Of a stretch of DNA of 64,000 bases, positions 12,496 to 25,300 are shown one piece after another. How positions within the stretch are numbered: the stretch's first letter is position 1; each line of letters opens with the position of its first letter. Where the stretch lies: the NCBI RefSeq assembly GCF_002078875.1, contig NC_034414.1, positions 12,838,355 through 12,902,354 on the forward strand. Direction: 5' to 3'. Position numbers and translations under genes: made by a program. The stretch comes from Numida meleagris (Eukaryota; Chordata; Aves; Galliformes; Numididae). The notes beneath the pieces are model-generated. The model had not been told where the DNA came from and made no database searches. It saw only the letters and a list, made by a program, of their open reading frames with translations.

Positions 12496-15400
12496 CTGCA
12501 AAACACGGCAATCAGTTTGCTTACTACAGAATAGACTGACCTATCACTGCCAGTATACATCAGCAATGGATACAGTTCTGATAAAAGTAACTTTGAAAAA
12601 CTGGTGCTGCTCCTTGTGTAGATAAGAATAGAAGATCATTTTGTACACTGGCATGTGAAGGTCAATACTGTCAAAAGCCAACACTGTCAAAGCATTGTCT
12701 GTAATAAGGTAACTATATTTTGTTGCCCAAACAGAAGCAACTTGTTTGTCAAAGTCATTGAGAAGACAACTGCAGAAAGTTTTCATACTTGTGTAAATCA
12801 CACAATATTTTTGAAATACTAAAGGCAGGCTGACATTTTAGATATCACAGATGAAAATCTTGGTTCTAGTTTTCTTTAGGCCAGATCCTACTGAATAACC
12901 ATCTCTTAGTATCTCAGACAATACCAGTGAGGTAAGATCTTGGAATAAACATTACAGTTCAACATGAATAAATACCTAAGATGCTAAACCTAACAATGAA
13001 TAATTATCTAAAAAATTTTCTTTCCATAACAGTATCTCATAAGAAGGGTAAAAAGAAGTTCCCAGTATTTCAACAATTAAGAGCATCTCTGTTTATAATA
13101 AGCAGAATTTTTAGTGGCATTTATACAAGTTAGCCACACAACAAAATGAAAAGATCAAAATGCCAGCATTGTTCATTGTGAATTCGTAAAGCATTTCTGA
13201 GTTTCTGTCATTCTCATATCATAGACAAAGAAAGAGGGAAGTGCCATCAGTGAATCTATATTCAGACACCTTTAACATAATAACAACATCACACAATACG
13301 ATGATACTGGGTTTAATGTTCTATACATCCACTCAGTAGACCTATTTTTGACAACTCACTCACCTGGCAAAATCTACTTGGGAGATGTTTGCAGGAGCTG
13401 CTCAAAAAACATGTACACACACAAGGATGACCAGCTCACAGAGAAATGGGTAGAAGTTGTTACTTGGATCACAGCCCTTTTCTAGATTCAGGAGTTTTTC
13501 CAAAAGAATGTGCAGCCAGCCTCCTGCTAAGATTCACAGTTATGGGTAAATGATTATGGATGAAACATGACCACTAGTGGTAAACACTGAACTTTTAGTG
13601 GCCCTTTTCAAAATATTTTGACCTATCCTCCCCTGTGCTGTTAAACAACTAACTACATCCCTCCCCAGAAATAACTGCATTTGAAAACAAATGCTTTCAG
13701 TTCTTTTAATGTAGCAGAGGCTACACACAAAGATAACAATACTATTTCAGCATGAGGAAATGAGATTGTCTCTTCTCAAGAATAACATTCAGTGCTGTTT
13801 GAATTTAGCTAGTAACTAATTGCCTTTTTAATGGTGTAGGTGGTTATGAATGAGATGGAAGAAAGATGAAGAAGCAGGATGGATTAACAAAAAAAAAAAA
13901 AAAAGAGGGGTAGGTAGATAATTTAACACAGCACTACCACAAGGGAAGAGTGACCAATGCTTGATGTAAATGAAATCTGTCTGAGCACAGCCCAAACCTG
14001 AAATGATGTCTGGTTTCACAAGCACCTGTGTATGTTGAAAAGAGAAGTTTATTTTACATCGTAGTGTATACATTCTACCTATTGAGAGAGCTTCAAGAAA
14101 CTGCATCCCTCTTCACATCTCTCCTTCCTTGATTTTTAATTGTAATTACTACTTCAACTAATTAATATTCACTACTTTTCTTGAAACAGTGAGCATCGTT
14201 CTTGAAGAATAGCTGTCATGCAAAAAGGAATATAAGAATTTTTAAAAAGAGAGGGATGGAATGAGATTAGGGATGCTTCAAAGCACAAATGACTGATACA
14301 TTTCAATCTTGCCCAAAATGAAAAAAAACAGCAAAACTGGAATATCACGTTTAAACCAGAAGAATACAAAAAGTAAGAAATTTTAGGACAAATGATGTAA
14401 ACAAGAATAAAGAGTAAGAAAAACATTCTAAGCTTACACTACAATTAAAAGCCTTCACTAAAACATGTTCTTAATGTGTCATGTGGAGCTTTGGAAACTC
14501 ATCATATGTTTTTAAATCATTTAAGTTCTGTCTTTTAACTTTTAGATATAAGAATTATGGTTAGCACTCCAATTAAGATGGAAGAACTGGAAATAAAGAA
14601 AGGTGATGCTTTTCTACTTTGGGCCCTGCAGTAAACTCATTCATAACATCATCATCGTTGATGAATTTTTATATGAGATTTCTATCCCAAATATCTTCAT
14701 TCTTTGTGAAGAAGACAACTGAAAGAGCACAACACAGAAACAAAATACAGGCTGCCAACAACGTGAACTCAGTTCTCCTGTGGTCCCCAGAATAAGAAAG
14801 GGCAGGTACTTTAAGTCAGCTTTAGCTTGAGAGTTGAGGATGTTAAATCTAGTGTACTTCCCTTTCACTCATATGCACATTCTCTTATACTGGTAAAGTG
14901 CGATAAAATCATCTCGTAGATGAAAGTTCAGTCCAACACAACACTCAGCAATTCTGCTGAGCCTTACCTGTCCCCACATGCACATCCTAGAATTTACGTA
15001 TGTCTGGGCCTTTCAAATTTTGCCCAGCACAAGTGACCTGCCTGGGAAACGTATGAGCGAAGATGGAGAAATGCAACACAAAACAATACTGCATCACTCC
15101 TGTCTTCCTCTTGTCCGAAAACTGCTCTTTCCCAGTCGTGAATCTCTCTGAGAAACTCTGTTGCCTTCTGGTTTAAGAAGTGAACACCAGCTCACCCTAA
15201 AATTCCATGACTGGGTTAAGTTCAAAGGAATTCATTCACTTTTCGAATAACCTAATTTATACGAGAATTATGGCAGATAATTTGTACTATGATTTGCTTT
15301 TGGAGTAAAGACCAATCCTTCAGTACATGTGGCAGAAAAAAAAAAGAATTAACAAGATCCATCTTTCAGTGGTAAAAGCTTTCACTGCTCTGTAGTAGAT

Positions 15401-15714
15401 TTCATGCTATGCAGTTGCCATCTCAGGAAATGGCAAGAGACAGATCAAACAAATGGATCTTTCCAAGGAAACAAGCGACACTTCTGCATAGCACTCAACA
15501 AGTCTCATCTGGAAACTGCATGATTTTTGATTAATATGTTATACATTCAGGAATGGACTGAAAACAGGCAGGAAACAAAGCAGCGGCTAGGCTTGGCTTC
15601 AAAACTACATTTGAAAATGACATTCATGAAGTTAATAAAGCTTCCTACTAGGCACAGAACTAAGCCCAGAAAATCTGGGACCAAGCTTTCCCCTATTCAT
15701 TACATCTACCCTAC
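12496..15714. other. PTPN5 intron
   Basis: A 3.2-kb intron between the DLDPVPETP exon and the KIM exon. It contains an A-rich run near 13,888-13,905 but no recognisable repeat family or extra exon. Confidence 0.65.
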
Positions 15715-15953
15715 CTTTCTTGCAAGCCAACGGATTTAACCGTTAGAGTAGCTGGATCTGTCTCCACTTTAATGTCCATTACGCAGTCAAAGACTGGGGT
15801 CTCCGGTACGGGATCCAGATCTAGGAAGTCATCCTCATTTTTATCTTCTGTCCACTCTGAGTACGTGAATGAAGGCTGCCGGCTCACAGATTGGCGTCTG
15901 TCCTCCTGTAGCTGAAAGGGGGGGTCTGGACGTGCTCTGAGCAGATGCCAAAA
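15715..15953 (-). CDS. PTPN5: PTPN5 exon, SVSRQPSFTYSEW to GLQE
   Basis: Seventy-nine codons plus two bases (AG of a split Arg). It begins FWHLLRARPDPPFQLQ, continues EDRRQSVSRQPSFTYSEW, then DDFLDLDPVPETPVFDCVMD, and ends SVGLQE just before the KIM. The RRQSVSR segment holds the Ser160 PKA-site equivalent of mammalian STEP61. FWHLLR is the cytosolic border of the second membrane segment. The acceptor is TGTTTCCTCCAG and the donor GTAGGG. Mammalian STEP has TPPEPPTPLPPEDRRQ where this protein has ARPDPPFQLQEDRRQ, so part of this second proline-rich stretch is reduced. Confidence 0.95.
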
Positions 15954-18900
15954 CTGGAGGAAACAAACATTAAAAAAAAAAACAACAACAAACCTTTCTG
16001 GTTGTCGTCAGTCCTTCTACACAGGTTAGAGGATGGGTCATAAAGACAGCATCCCAATTCACTATAGGGTATCAGAACTGGATAGTATCAAAGAGGACCG
16101 GAATGTTCTATGCAGGAATAGCTCTGTGGTGCATTACAAGGATTCACATCCTCCCATTCAAATGTGCTTTCAGGCACAGAGGTTTCCACAGAGCTGGTCA
16201 GGCTCAGGAATACAGCAGAAGCAGAATGTGCTTGTGATCATCACATGCAAGCCAACGTGACACCACTGCCCTTTTGTTCACTTGCCTACCTTTCCCAGAC
16301 TTGTTTACAAGATCAGCATGCACTATACTATTCCACAAATGATACCTCTCCTGACTTAATGTTGTTTCCCACCTAAAACATAGATACACTTGAGTTAAGC
16401 AAAGTAAATACAATTCTCCTGAGCTGCACATCTTTGATAATCTGGCATTGTAGTCTAAATTCTTGTATAAGCCACTCATTTTTTGGAGGTCTTAAGTTTG
16501 ATGCAGCTTGTTGCGAGGCTCAGGCTTGTTTTGGCCATTGGTGAAGCATGTTTTGCAATGTAATTGTCAGATTTAAACATAATGTAGTCATATAATAATA
16601 AAAATAATAAATCCTGTGAAATTCTAGGACATGAATGCAATATTAAAATTTTGTATTATACATCAATTAAGAGTTTGAAATAGCATATATCTAAAAAATA
16701 TATCCTACCATATTTTTTTGCATGGGTGTGTGGTAGATGAAATGATTTTGAGATATTATCAGAGGAGTGTTTAATCCTATGCACAGACCTCAGATAAAAA
16801 TGCCAAGTCCACTTCTGAATTCCAAAACATAAAATCTTAGGCCAATTTAATCCCTCCAGCACTGAAGCAGGAGCAGTATAATTCAGGCTAAGTGTCATGC
16901 AAAGTGTCTTGCACAGACATGTAGCCTTTTGAGACTAAGAAGAATGGGTCACATTTTCTGAAGTAAATTCTCTTCTGTACTTTTCTTAAATTGCTTTTGA
17001 GTGGGCAGTTTAATCTAGAGAATATGGCAATAAAAAAGGTCAAATTTGTTTTGTTAGCTTGTACAAGGTTTTCAACATTTTTTTTTCCATGTGTCTTCAG
17101 GTATTCTTATTTCTCTTAGTCTAGAGAATGAAAAGTGAAGCAAGTTTTAATTTCGGTCTACAGTGAGTTTTAGAGAATGTTAGACACTCACAAAGAAGCA
17201 GTATTCAGTCAACACTGCAATCAAAATACTTTTGTTTCAGTTGATCAGAACATGCAGCAGTTACAAAAGCAAACAGAAACGTGATAGCAAGGCTTATGCA
17301 AATTCGAGGCCTAGTCTGAAAGAAGTCCGCCCTTCACACTTGGCCTGTTGGATGACCAGCAGGAAGCTTGAATATCTGCTTCCATTTTTGTTCCCCAAGA
17401 TGCCTTCTGGAGTTCGGCAGTCCCATGGTACTAGCCATGACTCTTACACGTATCACAAGACTAATATCCAAGCAATTCACAGTGCAAAGTGTTTATCTGC
17501 TCAGTAACTTGGTACTGCTGTATAACACTGTTACTCTGAAAAGCTGTTCATGAAGACTACAGCTCTGTGTTAGTGCTCCACAACTGCTGGACCTTAACAC
17601 ACCATTACGTAACGTAGAAAACAGACACCATCGCCAACGCAAACCTCAAGCATGCTACCCAGCCTGTTATTTTCACTGTGACCCATCAACTTCCAGTACA
17701 TTTTGGTGTCTAGATATTCTTGGAAAAGCATGTCAAACTTTAGCTGAGAACTATTCTCTTGAAAAATTGTATCATAGCCACAGATTGCCTGATGCAAAAA
17801 AGAGCGAAATTTTATCACGTGCACAGACAAGACAGGGCTCCAGTTCTTTTCATATTTCTTCTGAAAATCCTTTTCTCTGCATTGTTAGGTGGCCCAATAG
17901 TTATTGCTCTAAGATTAAGGCAACAAAGTAGCTCTATAAACAGGCATTTCTCTTCCCTTTCCCAGGTAACTATGGCATTGGTATAAGTAATCACAGTTGC
18001 TAAATAAAAAAATATGTAAGGTGTGTTAACTGATATGCCATCTAGCATGCACATTAGTGAGGGACTAACTCGTCAGGTCCATCTATAAGGAAAGAAGAGT
18101 ACATTTGGGAAAGAAACATTTAATTATAATGGCACTCGTCAATGTAAAACACCTCTTCAATGACCCTTTTAGGCAGCACATCACTTAAAAACCATGGGAA
18201 AAGCAAAAACAACAAGCAAAACGAAGCAAAGAAAATCTTTGGTCGAGACAGAGAAGTAATCCATCTTCATGCAACTGTCTGTTGTCCACCAGGCTAGTAT
18301 TTCAGAAATCCTGCTTAGGTACATCACTACATCATTTCCAGTGCTCTGCTAATGACTATTTTACACCTATTCCTTAACCACTGTTATAAAGAGATGTTTT
18401 CAAATTGCTAATCAGCATGACCTGTGAAAAGAAGGAGACCTAGGAAGCAAGCAGGAAAGGACCAGGTTCATATGCTCTCTAAACAGTTCCTCCTAATGTC
18501 ACTGTCAGAGAGAAGATACTGGAAAAAGATGGACCATTGCTCTGGCTGCGCAGGACACGTATTGTGTTCTGATGTTCTGTGATTGTAATTTTAAGAGCAG
18601 CCACGGAGATGATGTAGCCAGATCCTTCATTCAGCTGATACCACAAGGTACAACGGCCACAAGCTGCAGCATGGGAAATTAAGATCAGACATTAAAATAA
18701 ACTTCTTCCCCAAGTGTGCCATACTGTTAAGGTATAGATATCTAGAGAGGTGATTAGCAGATTCAACAGATTCAAAATCTGTGTAAAAAATGTTTGGCTA
18801 CCTTATTAAGTGCTGGCAACAGCCCTGCCTCAAATCAGATGTTGGATTAGCAAACTCAACTCCAGACGTCCTCTCCTACTAACCTGTGATTCTAAGATAT

Positions 18901-19635
18901 ACTTAATTACGTTGCATATCACTCAAACCACATGCACATTGCATAGCTTCAGCTTCCTGAGCATCCTGAAAATATACTGCTATAAGGACAGGAGGTGATT
19001 ATTTTCTACCTGCATTCCCACTCCAACAGAACAATACAGAAGAGTAAGAAGTGTCATATTCAATTATAGCTCTCTAAAATGAAAGAGTTTTCCCTAGCTT
19101 TTCCATCTAATGCACACCTTTGTGACATTTACACAGTGGAAAAAAGAGGTACAATCCTCCTGCTCCCCAGTGGTTGTCAGTTAACGAGGTTAATGGCAGT
19201 CATGCCACTAATCTTGTTCTGCAGCTGGGGCCTTGGCTAATATCTACGAGAGCATTACACCAGCAAGTACACTGGTGCTCTGCAACAGCTCTTTCTACCA
19301 CTTCAGTCAACAGATGCTCTGCATAAGGTGGCAATTTTAGATGGTTCCTTTACTGGATCACATCCTTTCTATTCTAAGTGAAAACACAGCATGTCTGTAG
19401 ATGGAGAAAATGGAGAAAATAAAAACAACCATTGCAATCCACAATTCATCAAGAAATTGAATAAGGATAAATGCAGTCATGATTCCTCTATGTAAAGCAT
19501 TATATGGAAATAGTCCTGAAGGTGTTGCTTTAAAATCATCCTGAGCATAACATCAATAACTTCAGGTAAATCAGACACCTTACAAAAATTCTCTGGAAAA
19601 AGGGCATGAAACAGCTTGCACAGTATTGTACTTAC
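15954..19635. other. PTPN5 intron with CR1 remnant
   Basis: A 3.7-kb intron between the second membrane-segment exon and the SVSRQPSF exon. It contains a degraded plus-strand CR1 stretch at about 18,600-18,905. Open frames in both strands are short and lack domain signatures. Confidence 0.65.
18600..18905 (+). repeat. CR1 LINE fragment, old
   Basis: The run CAACGGCCACAAGCTGCAGC, ATGGGAAATTAAGATCAGAC and ATAAACTTCTTCCCC follows the CR1 order (tumbled 'tgggaaattc...aaacttctt' block). It continues with a degraded TTGGATTAG..CTCCAGA..TCC and ends near CTGTGATTCTAAG, the worn 3' repeat. Boundaries are approximate and divergence is high. Confidence 0.6.
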
Positions 19636-19719
19636 CAGAGATCCTACAAGTAGAAGTCCGAGAGAAGCTAAGGACAGCAGGATATATGATACCACAACGT
19701 TCCCAATTCTTGTCAGATC
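19636..19719 (-). CDS. PTPN5: PTPN5 exon, second membrane segment
   Basis: Twenty-eight codons, phase 0 at both ends, encode DLTRIGNVVVSYILLSLAS then LGLLLVGSL. The stretch VVVSYILLSLASLGLLLVGSLF (ending in the next exon) is a clear transmembrane helix. It corresponds to the second hydrophobic segment of STEP61, which together with the first anchors the long isoform to ER and postsynaptic membranes. The acceptor is GTTTTGCAG and the donor GTAAGT. Sequence identity to mammals is low in this region; assignment rests on position, phase and hydrophobicity. Confidence 0.9.
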
Positions 19720-21510
19720 CTGCAAAACAACAGAATGGATATCATGAAGTGCTTCAAGACACCGCATACGTGTTCTCGATGACTATCCGTTCATGGATGC
19801 TCCATGTAGACTAATCATACCTGTGAAAGCCACCACCACCACTACGAGAAAAACGCCAACCTTTCAAGAAGATTAAAATTGAAACCACATCTTAAGGTGG
19901 TTTCCACTGTGAAAGCTGTTGCTGAAAAATGAATGTGTCCTCACCTTACATATTTCCAAAACTGATATTTGGAATCGCTACTGAATTTTACAGCCTAGAT
20001 CTATGTTTCATTGCCACAGTCAGTTTAATATTATCCCCTGGCAGAATGCTTTGAACTATGTTTAGTACTGTTCCTGTGTTTATAGGTCCTTACATAAAAC
20101 CCAGCCACAAAGGACTTTGTCATCAGGTTCATTCACAGCACTCCACTCGCAGTGAAATTCACTGTCACAGTTCCAAGCACATCAGAGTTCATCTTTATTC
20201 TCAGTACCATGCGCAAAATACGATTTTAACAGACTTCAGTGGGCAAGGAAATTTACTCCTTCAGATCCACTAGAAATGCTAGAGAAAATTCAGTTAAGAG
20301 CTTTCGTTTATTTAAATGTCAAATCTATTTGCCTTTACTATTTTCAAGTCTAAATTTATATAGTAAATTGTGCTACACTACATAATTTTTAAAGATATAC
20401 ATGAACATCTGCATAGAGGCGCACCTTGGGGTTTTCCATGGTGCTTTCTACAAATCACTTTCCTCCATGCTGAACTCACAGATCATTCATTTTAAGTCAC
20501 AGTTCTATTCATTGGTGATTTTACGTAAGAAAAAACTTGTTAATGAATGACTGATAGAAAATATGATATAAGCAATGCTCTGTAAAGAACACTGGTTGGT
20601 GCATCATATGCATTATTATGATGCATCATAATAAATGCAACCATGAAAGGACAAAGTGCTTCTTTCAAATAAAGAAAAGAGCAAGTGACATGCAACTCCA
20701 ACGCTGTTAAGGGAATACAGAAAACAGTCTCCACTGTACTTCAGCAACAAGAGGTACTGAGTCAGATTCCCTGTTTGTACTGCATTGCTTCCTTTACAAA
20801 GATTATGCACAATGAATCTAAACATTCCAATGGCAATTATATTTCATATGATTTTTGAAAGTAGCTGCTCACCACTTAATGCTCTGTCCACAATAGCAAA
20901 ATCTGCACTGGGTATAATTAGCCCAGTAATTAATCAAATGAATCACACTGGTATCTGTGTCATTATGTCACGGTGAGAAGCAAGGCAGTTTTACTGAAGT
21001 AGCTTTGTAGATGTAATTGTACGAGTACACCTAGTATACCTGAAATACTTTTACGTGTACAGATATGCCTTAAACCAAACAAAAACAGAATTTTGTGACT
21101 GAGTATTTCACACTTTGCACCCTTTATGTCCATTCTTCCAAGAATTTAGGCTTCTATCTTTCCTAATCAAAGAAGTTCCAAGCTCTCTCCTTATGCAAAT
21201 GAAGCATTATAAGGCTGATCTCTCACTGGTTTGTTTCATTTGCAATAATTTGCACATTATGAAAAATTTTCTATGCTGATCTAACATCATAGCCAAAAAT
21301 CTGGCCCTGTTTTTTGAGGATAAAACATGAATCTGTTTTCAGAAAACTATTTTCACTGTTTCAGAATGCACACGCACAGACACACAATGCAGCAGTCACT
21401 ACATTATTCAGAATACATATGTATTATACGCTTAGTCCAAAGACACATTGGAAGCATCAAAGGCTATTGACATCAACCATACAAACAGAGAGATGAGCAA
21501 AGACACTTAC
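19720..21510. other. PTPN5 intron with a perfect 22-bp palindrome
   Basis: A 1.8-kb intron without recognised repeats. It contains a perfect AT-rich palindrome centred on ATGCAT at 20,613-20,634. Confidence 0.7.
20613..20634. repeat. Perfect 22-bp palindrome centred on ATGCAT
   Basis: Each 11-base half (TTATTATGATG and its complement) pairs without a mismatch and without a spacer. The surrounding bases also contain partial repeats of GCATCAT. It may simply be a chance AT-rich inverted repeat; no transposon hallmarks flank it. Confidence 0.8.
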
Positions 21511-21630
21511 CACTCCTCGATCTGATAAAAATTCTTCAAATGGGACAAGCAAGTAAGACAGCATGTCAAAGGCATTCTGAGCTGCTGAGATGGTCCCATA
21601 AGTGCTGTACCACAGCATCATGCAGAGAAG
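21511..21630 (-). CDS. PTPN5: PTPN5 exon, end of first membrane segment and loop
   Basis: Forty codons, phase 0 at both ends: LLCMMLWYSTYGTISAAQNA then FDMLSYLLVPFEEFLSDRGV. LLCMMLWYSTYG completes the first transmembrane helix and matches the mammalian ACGVLWFSGYG position; QNA..LL..L follows as in QNATNLVSSLL. The acceptor is TGATTGCACAG and the donor GTAAGT. The loop between the two membrane segments is short and would be lumenal. Confidence 0.92.
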
Positions 21631-22183
21631 CTGTGCAATCAATCAGAAAAAAACATAATGAGTATTCCTCATTATACACTGATTTTCATTTCAAGATCGC
21701 ATAATTAACTAATTTACTTGTCATCGTTTTTATGTTGATCATCATTGTTACTTTAAGAATTCAGGTATTTTCCTGACTGTAACTTCACAAGAATAGAAAG
21801 ATTGAATGATAAATGCTCAGCGAGCATGAACTAGATGCTTATCAATGAGATCACAAAGTTTACTCTGATGTACACTAGTAAAATGACTGCCCATGGTAGT
21901 TTGAATCTCAAAAGAGCAGAGAACTGTCTGACTTCAGAATTTTCAGGATTATTACTTTTAAATCAAAACCGGAATTCAGTGAACTTTTTATGTTATTAAA
22001 ATGTCTATCTCACACTATGCAAAGCTCTCACAAATAGCCAAGTCCAAATACTTATCCCTATAAACACATAAACACACATACTGAAGCATGTTTTTTCAAC
22101 CACTTAAGGTTGCTGCACACTTAGCTTATAAGAAGCTTATAAAAAGTGTCCCAGCATTTCAAAGTGATGATGCGCTTCCTTAC
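21631..22183. other. PTPN5 short intron
   Basis: A 553-base intron splitting the first membrane segment. The borders are GTAAGG (donor) and TGATTGCACAG (acceptor) on the minus strand. Nothing else is seen in it. Confidence 0.8.
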
Positions 22184-22350
22184 CAGTATCTGAGAGAGGA
22201 CAAACAGATACATGCTGTCTCCAGTCATTAATCCATTCCACCAGGCAGCCCAAGCAAGCAGCGCTGTTTTCTGGGAGGTTTTCAGGGATTGCTCCTTCCT
22301 GTTCAGCTGTTCTTGTCGCCCTTCAGCTTCATCCATTGACTCCATCGCAG
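22184..22350 (-). CDS. PTPN5: PTPN5 exon, MESMDEAEG and first membrane segment
   Basis: Two bases of a split codon and 55 codons: AMESMDEAEGRQEQLNRKEQ, then SLKTSQKTALLAWAAWW, NGLMTGDSMYLFVLSQIL. MESMDEAEG corresponds to mammalian MEALDEAEG, and SMYLFVLSQIL to SLCLFAASQFLL, the start of membrane segment 1. I chose the acceptor TCTTTCCAATTCAG at 22,351-22,352 for its pyrimidine tract; a second possible acceptor (GTGAAG) would start the exon at 22,365. The Met at 22,345 could also serve as an internal start. The polyproline stretch of mammalian STEP61 (PPPPPPSPP) is absent; a Trp-containing hydrophobic stretch (LLAWAAWW) sits there instead. Confidence 0.85.
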
Positions 22351-25300
22351 CTGAATTGGAAAGACCTTCACGTGAAAACAACATGTGCAGGGAATGAATG
22401 GTACATAACCCTGCAGCCACTGCAGAGGCTGCAAGAGCTATTGTTTTCCTAAAGACGATGGTTACCTCTCAGTTCTGCATCAGTAAGTGCAGCTCAGGGT
22501 TGCAAGCGTCACAGTCTATTAGTGCAGCTGTATTCACCTGCCTTCGTCAGAAAAAAGTGAGTGTGGGTGGATAAATTATTTTCTCTTTCCTTCCGGAGGT
22601 GCAAATCCTAGGCTTTGTTGTTAATACATTCTCATTTACATCACTGTACCTTTTTTTTTTTTCCTACTCTTAAAATAACCATCTGTGCTACTTCCTAGTT
22701 CCAGCCACATGATGGCATTTTGTCCCACCCTGCCTCAGTTTCTTCCTTTCCCGCTATTTGTCTAATGAGATTATACATTTTTGAGATAGAGACTATCTCA
22801 CACTGTGTGTCTACGTAGCACTGGATTTTGGCTAGGTGTCCTATGGCACTAATACAACGGACAAACTCTAATAACCTACTTTTTGGATGGATTTGTACTT
22901 AGGAGCTATTTAATAACATTGTAATGCTATTTCATTCAATGGAAATACACACTGGTGTGGTGAACCCCTCAGCAGCAGTTTTTTTTAATCATAATAAACA
23001 TATTTTAACCATAATACATGTAGACAATAATTAAGATAACAATGAAATGAAAGATCAGAACCATGTGAAGTAACTACTAGTGATCTACATCCTTCCACAT
23101 GAGCAAAACCCCAAGGTTGCCCTACCCACAACATTATCCTTAAGCCAAAGCCATCCATGAGTGCTCCAGGTAATGGCAACATTGTTGGCCCTCCTGTGGT
23201 TTGTGGAGGTGAGGTTTCTACAGAATGCTCTCTTCAGGTACTTCTCTAAGTGTCTCAGAATAGTTATTACATCAGAAAAAGCATCTATTAATGAGGCACA
23301 GCTCTAATTAGGCAAATGAAGCATTCACGGCATCAGTGGAGAGTCTGGCCATCAGTATGACAAAGTTTCAGGGAAATACACTGTTTAATCTCTAAAAGGC
23401 TAAATCATGACAGCAGACAGGAACATGAGCTGTTAATTTCCAAGAGCTTCTTATTCCCTCCCTATGGTTGTTTTCTCTCCCCTCACTGAAACAGACCTTA
23501 TGACATCCCTGCATAAGAGAACAAGGCACTTGGGAAAACATTAATAGCTTCTTACAATGCTCTCCATTCCCATAGCTGCCCAAAACCAAAAAGGTCATCA
23601 GTGTGTACTATCCAGTACTTATGCAAGACATCGGGTTACTTGTTTCTTATATTCAAACTATCTCTGCTCAGTTTGTGATGGAGAATAGCCTCAGAAGGGT
23701 ATGATGGGTGTAAGTGGTTCTGGGTAGCTATTTTCATCATCTTTTTGCAGGTATTTCTCAGCAAGCATGAAAATGCACATCTAGGTAGACATACACTCTG
23801 CTACGTAAGCTGTACACCATAGGTATACACTGGAATTAACTGAGAGACTATTAGCCAGGGAAGACTCAGCACAGTAATCTGCACCAATACCATCATTTTC
23901 GTATTAAACATAAGCCAATAAAACATAGAAATATATGAAACTAAAAAGGTAGAAACAGAAGTGTCAAGAATTCCAGCCTGTATTTCTCACAGTGGTAAAT
24001 TTCTCCTCACTTTCATCTGTACATTTTTAACGCTGGAGGACCTCAGCTTTAAAATGGCACTTGTTAATAAAAAGCAGGCAGTTTGTGGAGTACAGCTGAA
24101 GAGGTCATGGGAACTCTTTGTGTCTGCCCTTCAGGGTCCAGCCAGTAAGGTACAGTCCCTGACAATGCCCTTCCAAGAAACACACAGAGCCCAGGCACAG
24201 TCCTTCCTGTCCACAGACATTGACCGCCCATTTAACGTTCCTGATACCATGATACATAGAGCTAGACTCAAAGATTGCCAAGACGATATAGCAGCCACGT
24301 CTCTAGTAAAGGCTGCCTAAACACTTTCAATGTTGACCTTGGTTTTCATGCTCCATAACATGTTCAAGTTGGAAATTTCCAAGCTTGCAAACCACTTAAT
24401 GTCTTACTGGATTTTGACAAGAACGAAGGGGAAACCCCTTGTTACTATTTGTCAATTTTTTCCTGTTTTTATTTGTTTATGGAAAGTTCATGTTCTGTTT
24501 TGCAGCTGGAAGTTGAAATTTAGTGGGGACTGAATATTGATGTTAGAAATTATTTTTGCCATCCATGTAAGAAGACATTTACATGTGGCTGAGATAAACC
24601 TACAAAAACATCTATTTAAATAGTTTACTGTGACTTCAAGTCTCTAACCTTCTGTTTTTACCAAGCATGTTTCAAGTCCTACTTTTCTTCCATCAGCATC
24701 AAATAATGTACCTCAGTCCCTGAGAAAGGCTGATAAACCTATTAACTTATTGTTTTTCTAAACCTTAGCGATGGCTTTTGCTGGACGCACCTTCCAAAAG
24801 CTTCACTAAAATATGTGCAAAGCAGAAATAAAATATCTTTGGGAAGACAAGAAGAGAATACAGATTCCAAGCTCAGCTTTCAACAAGTTCTTATAATCTC
24901 ATAATATTTCAAAGACTTTTTTTTTTTTTAAACAGACTAAAAGCTCATTCACCTTCTTATGCAGCAGATAAATAGAATTTCTTCATTTCCTATCTGTTAG
25001 AGCCTGAGATATCACAAGGCCACTTCTGCCTAAGCTGTAAACAGATCCCTGACTCTAAATGACGACATTAAGGCCACTTGACCATGCGCCTTTTGGAACA
25101 AAGACGTCAAAGTTAGGGGAGCGCTGGATCTGTAACCATGGGGATCTGTGCCTCTCCAGAGCCAAGAAGCCCAATTCCCAGAATTCCAGTGTTGTCTAGC
25201 AACAGATGTACAATTGTAGGAGTCATGTTTTTCTTCTTATGACTGCCCTATATGAAGGACAATGGACTACTTCTATTATTTCTACTGTGTGAGGTAGAGA

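Larger units (their letters stand above)
1..22350 (-). other. PTPN5: PTPN5 (STEP) gene, partial, nine coding exons
   Basis: This is the minus-strand gene for the striatal-enriched tyrosine phosphatase, a KIM-family PTP that in mammals dephosphorylates ERK1/2, p38, Fyn, Pyk2 and glutamate-receptor subunits in neurons. Nine exons with GT donors and AG acceptors join into one frame of 404 codons without a stop, and all split codons fit (phases 0, 0, 0, 2, 0, 1, 0, 0 between successive exons). The encoded order is membrane segments, SVSRQPSFTYSEW, GLQERRGSNVSLTLDM (KIM), CTPG and MSPRE (KIS), KNRYKTILP, NANYIR, YIATQGP and EYWPEE. This order is that of PTPN5 and not of the relatives PTPRR or PTPN7. 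The WPD loop and the HC-X5-R catalytic loop are not in the window, so the gene continues past base 1. The 5' coding exon is unidentified. Gene identity is very secure; the identification rests on remembered family sequence, not on a search. Confidence 0.95.

Noticed and set aside
23961..24320. A 119-codon plus frame with normal-looking composition.
   Set aside because: I could not recognise any domain and saw no splice or regulatory support; not reported as a gene.
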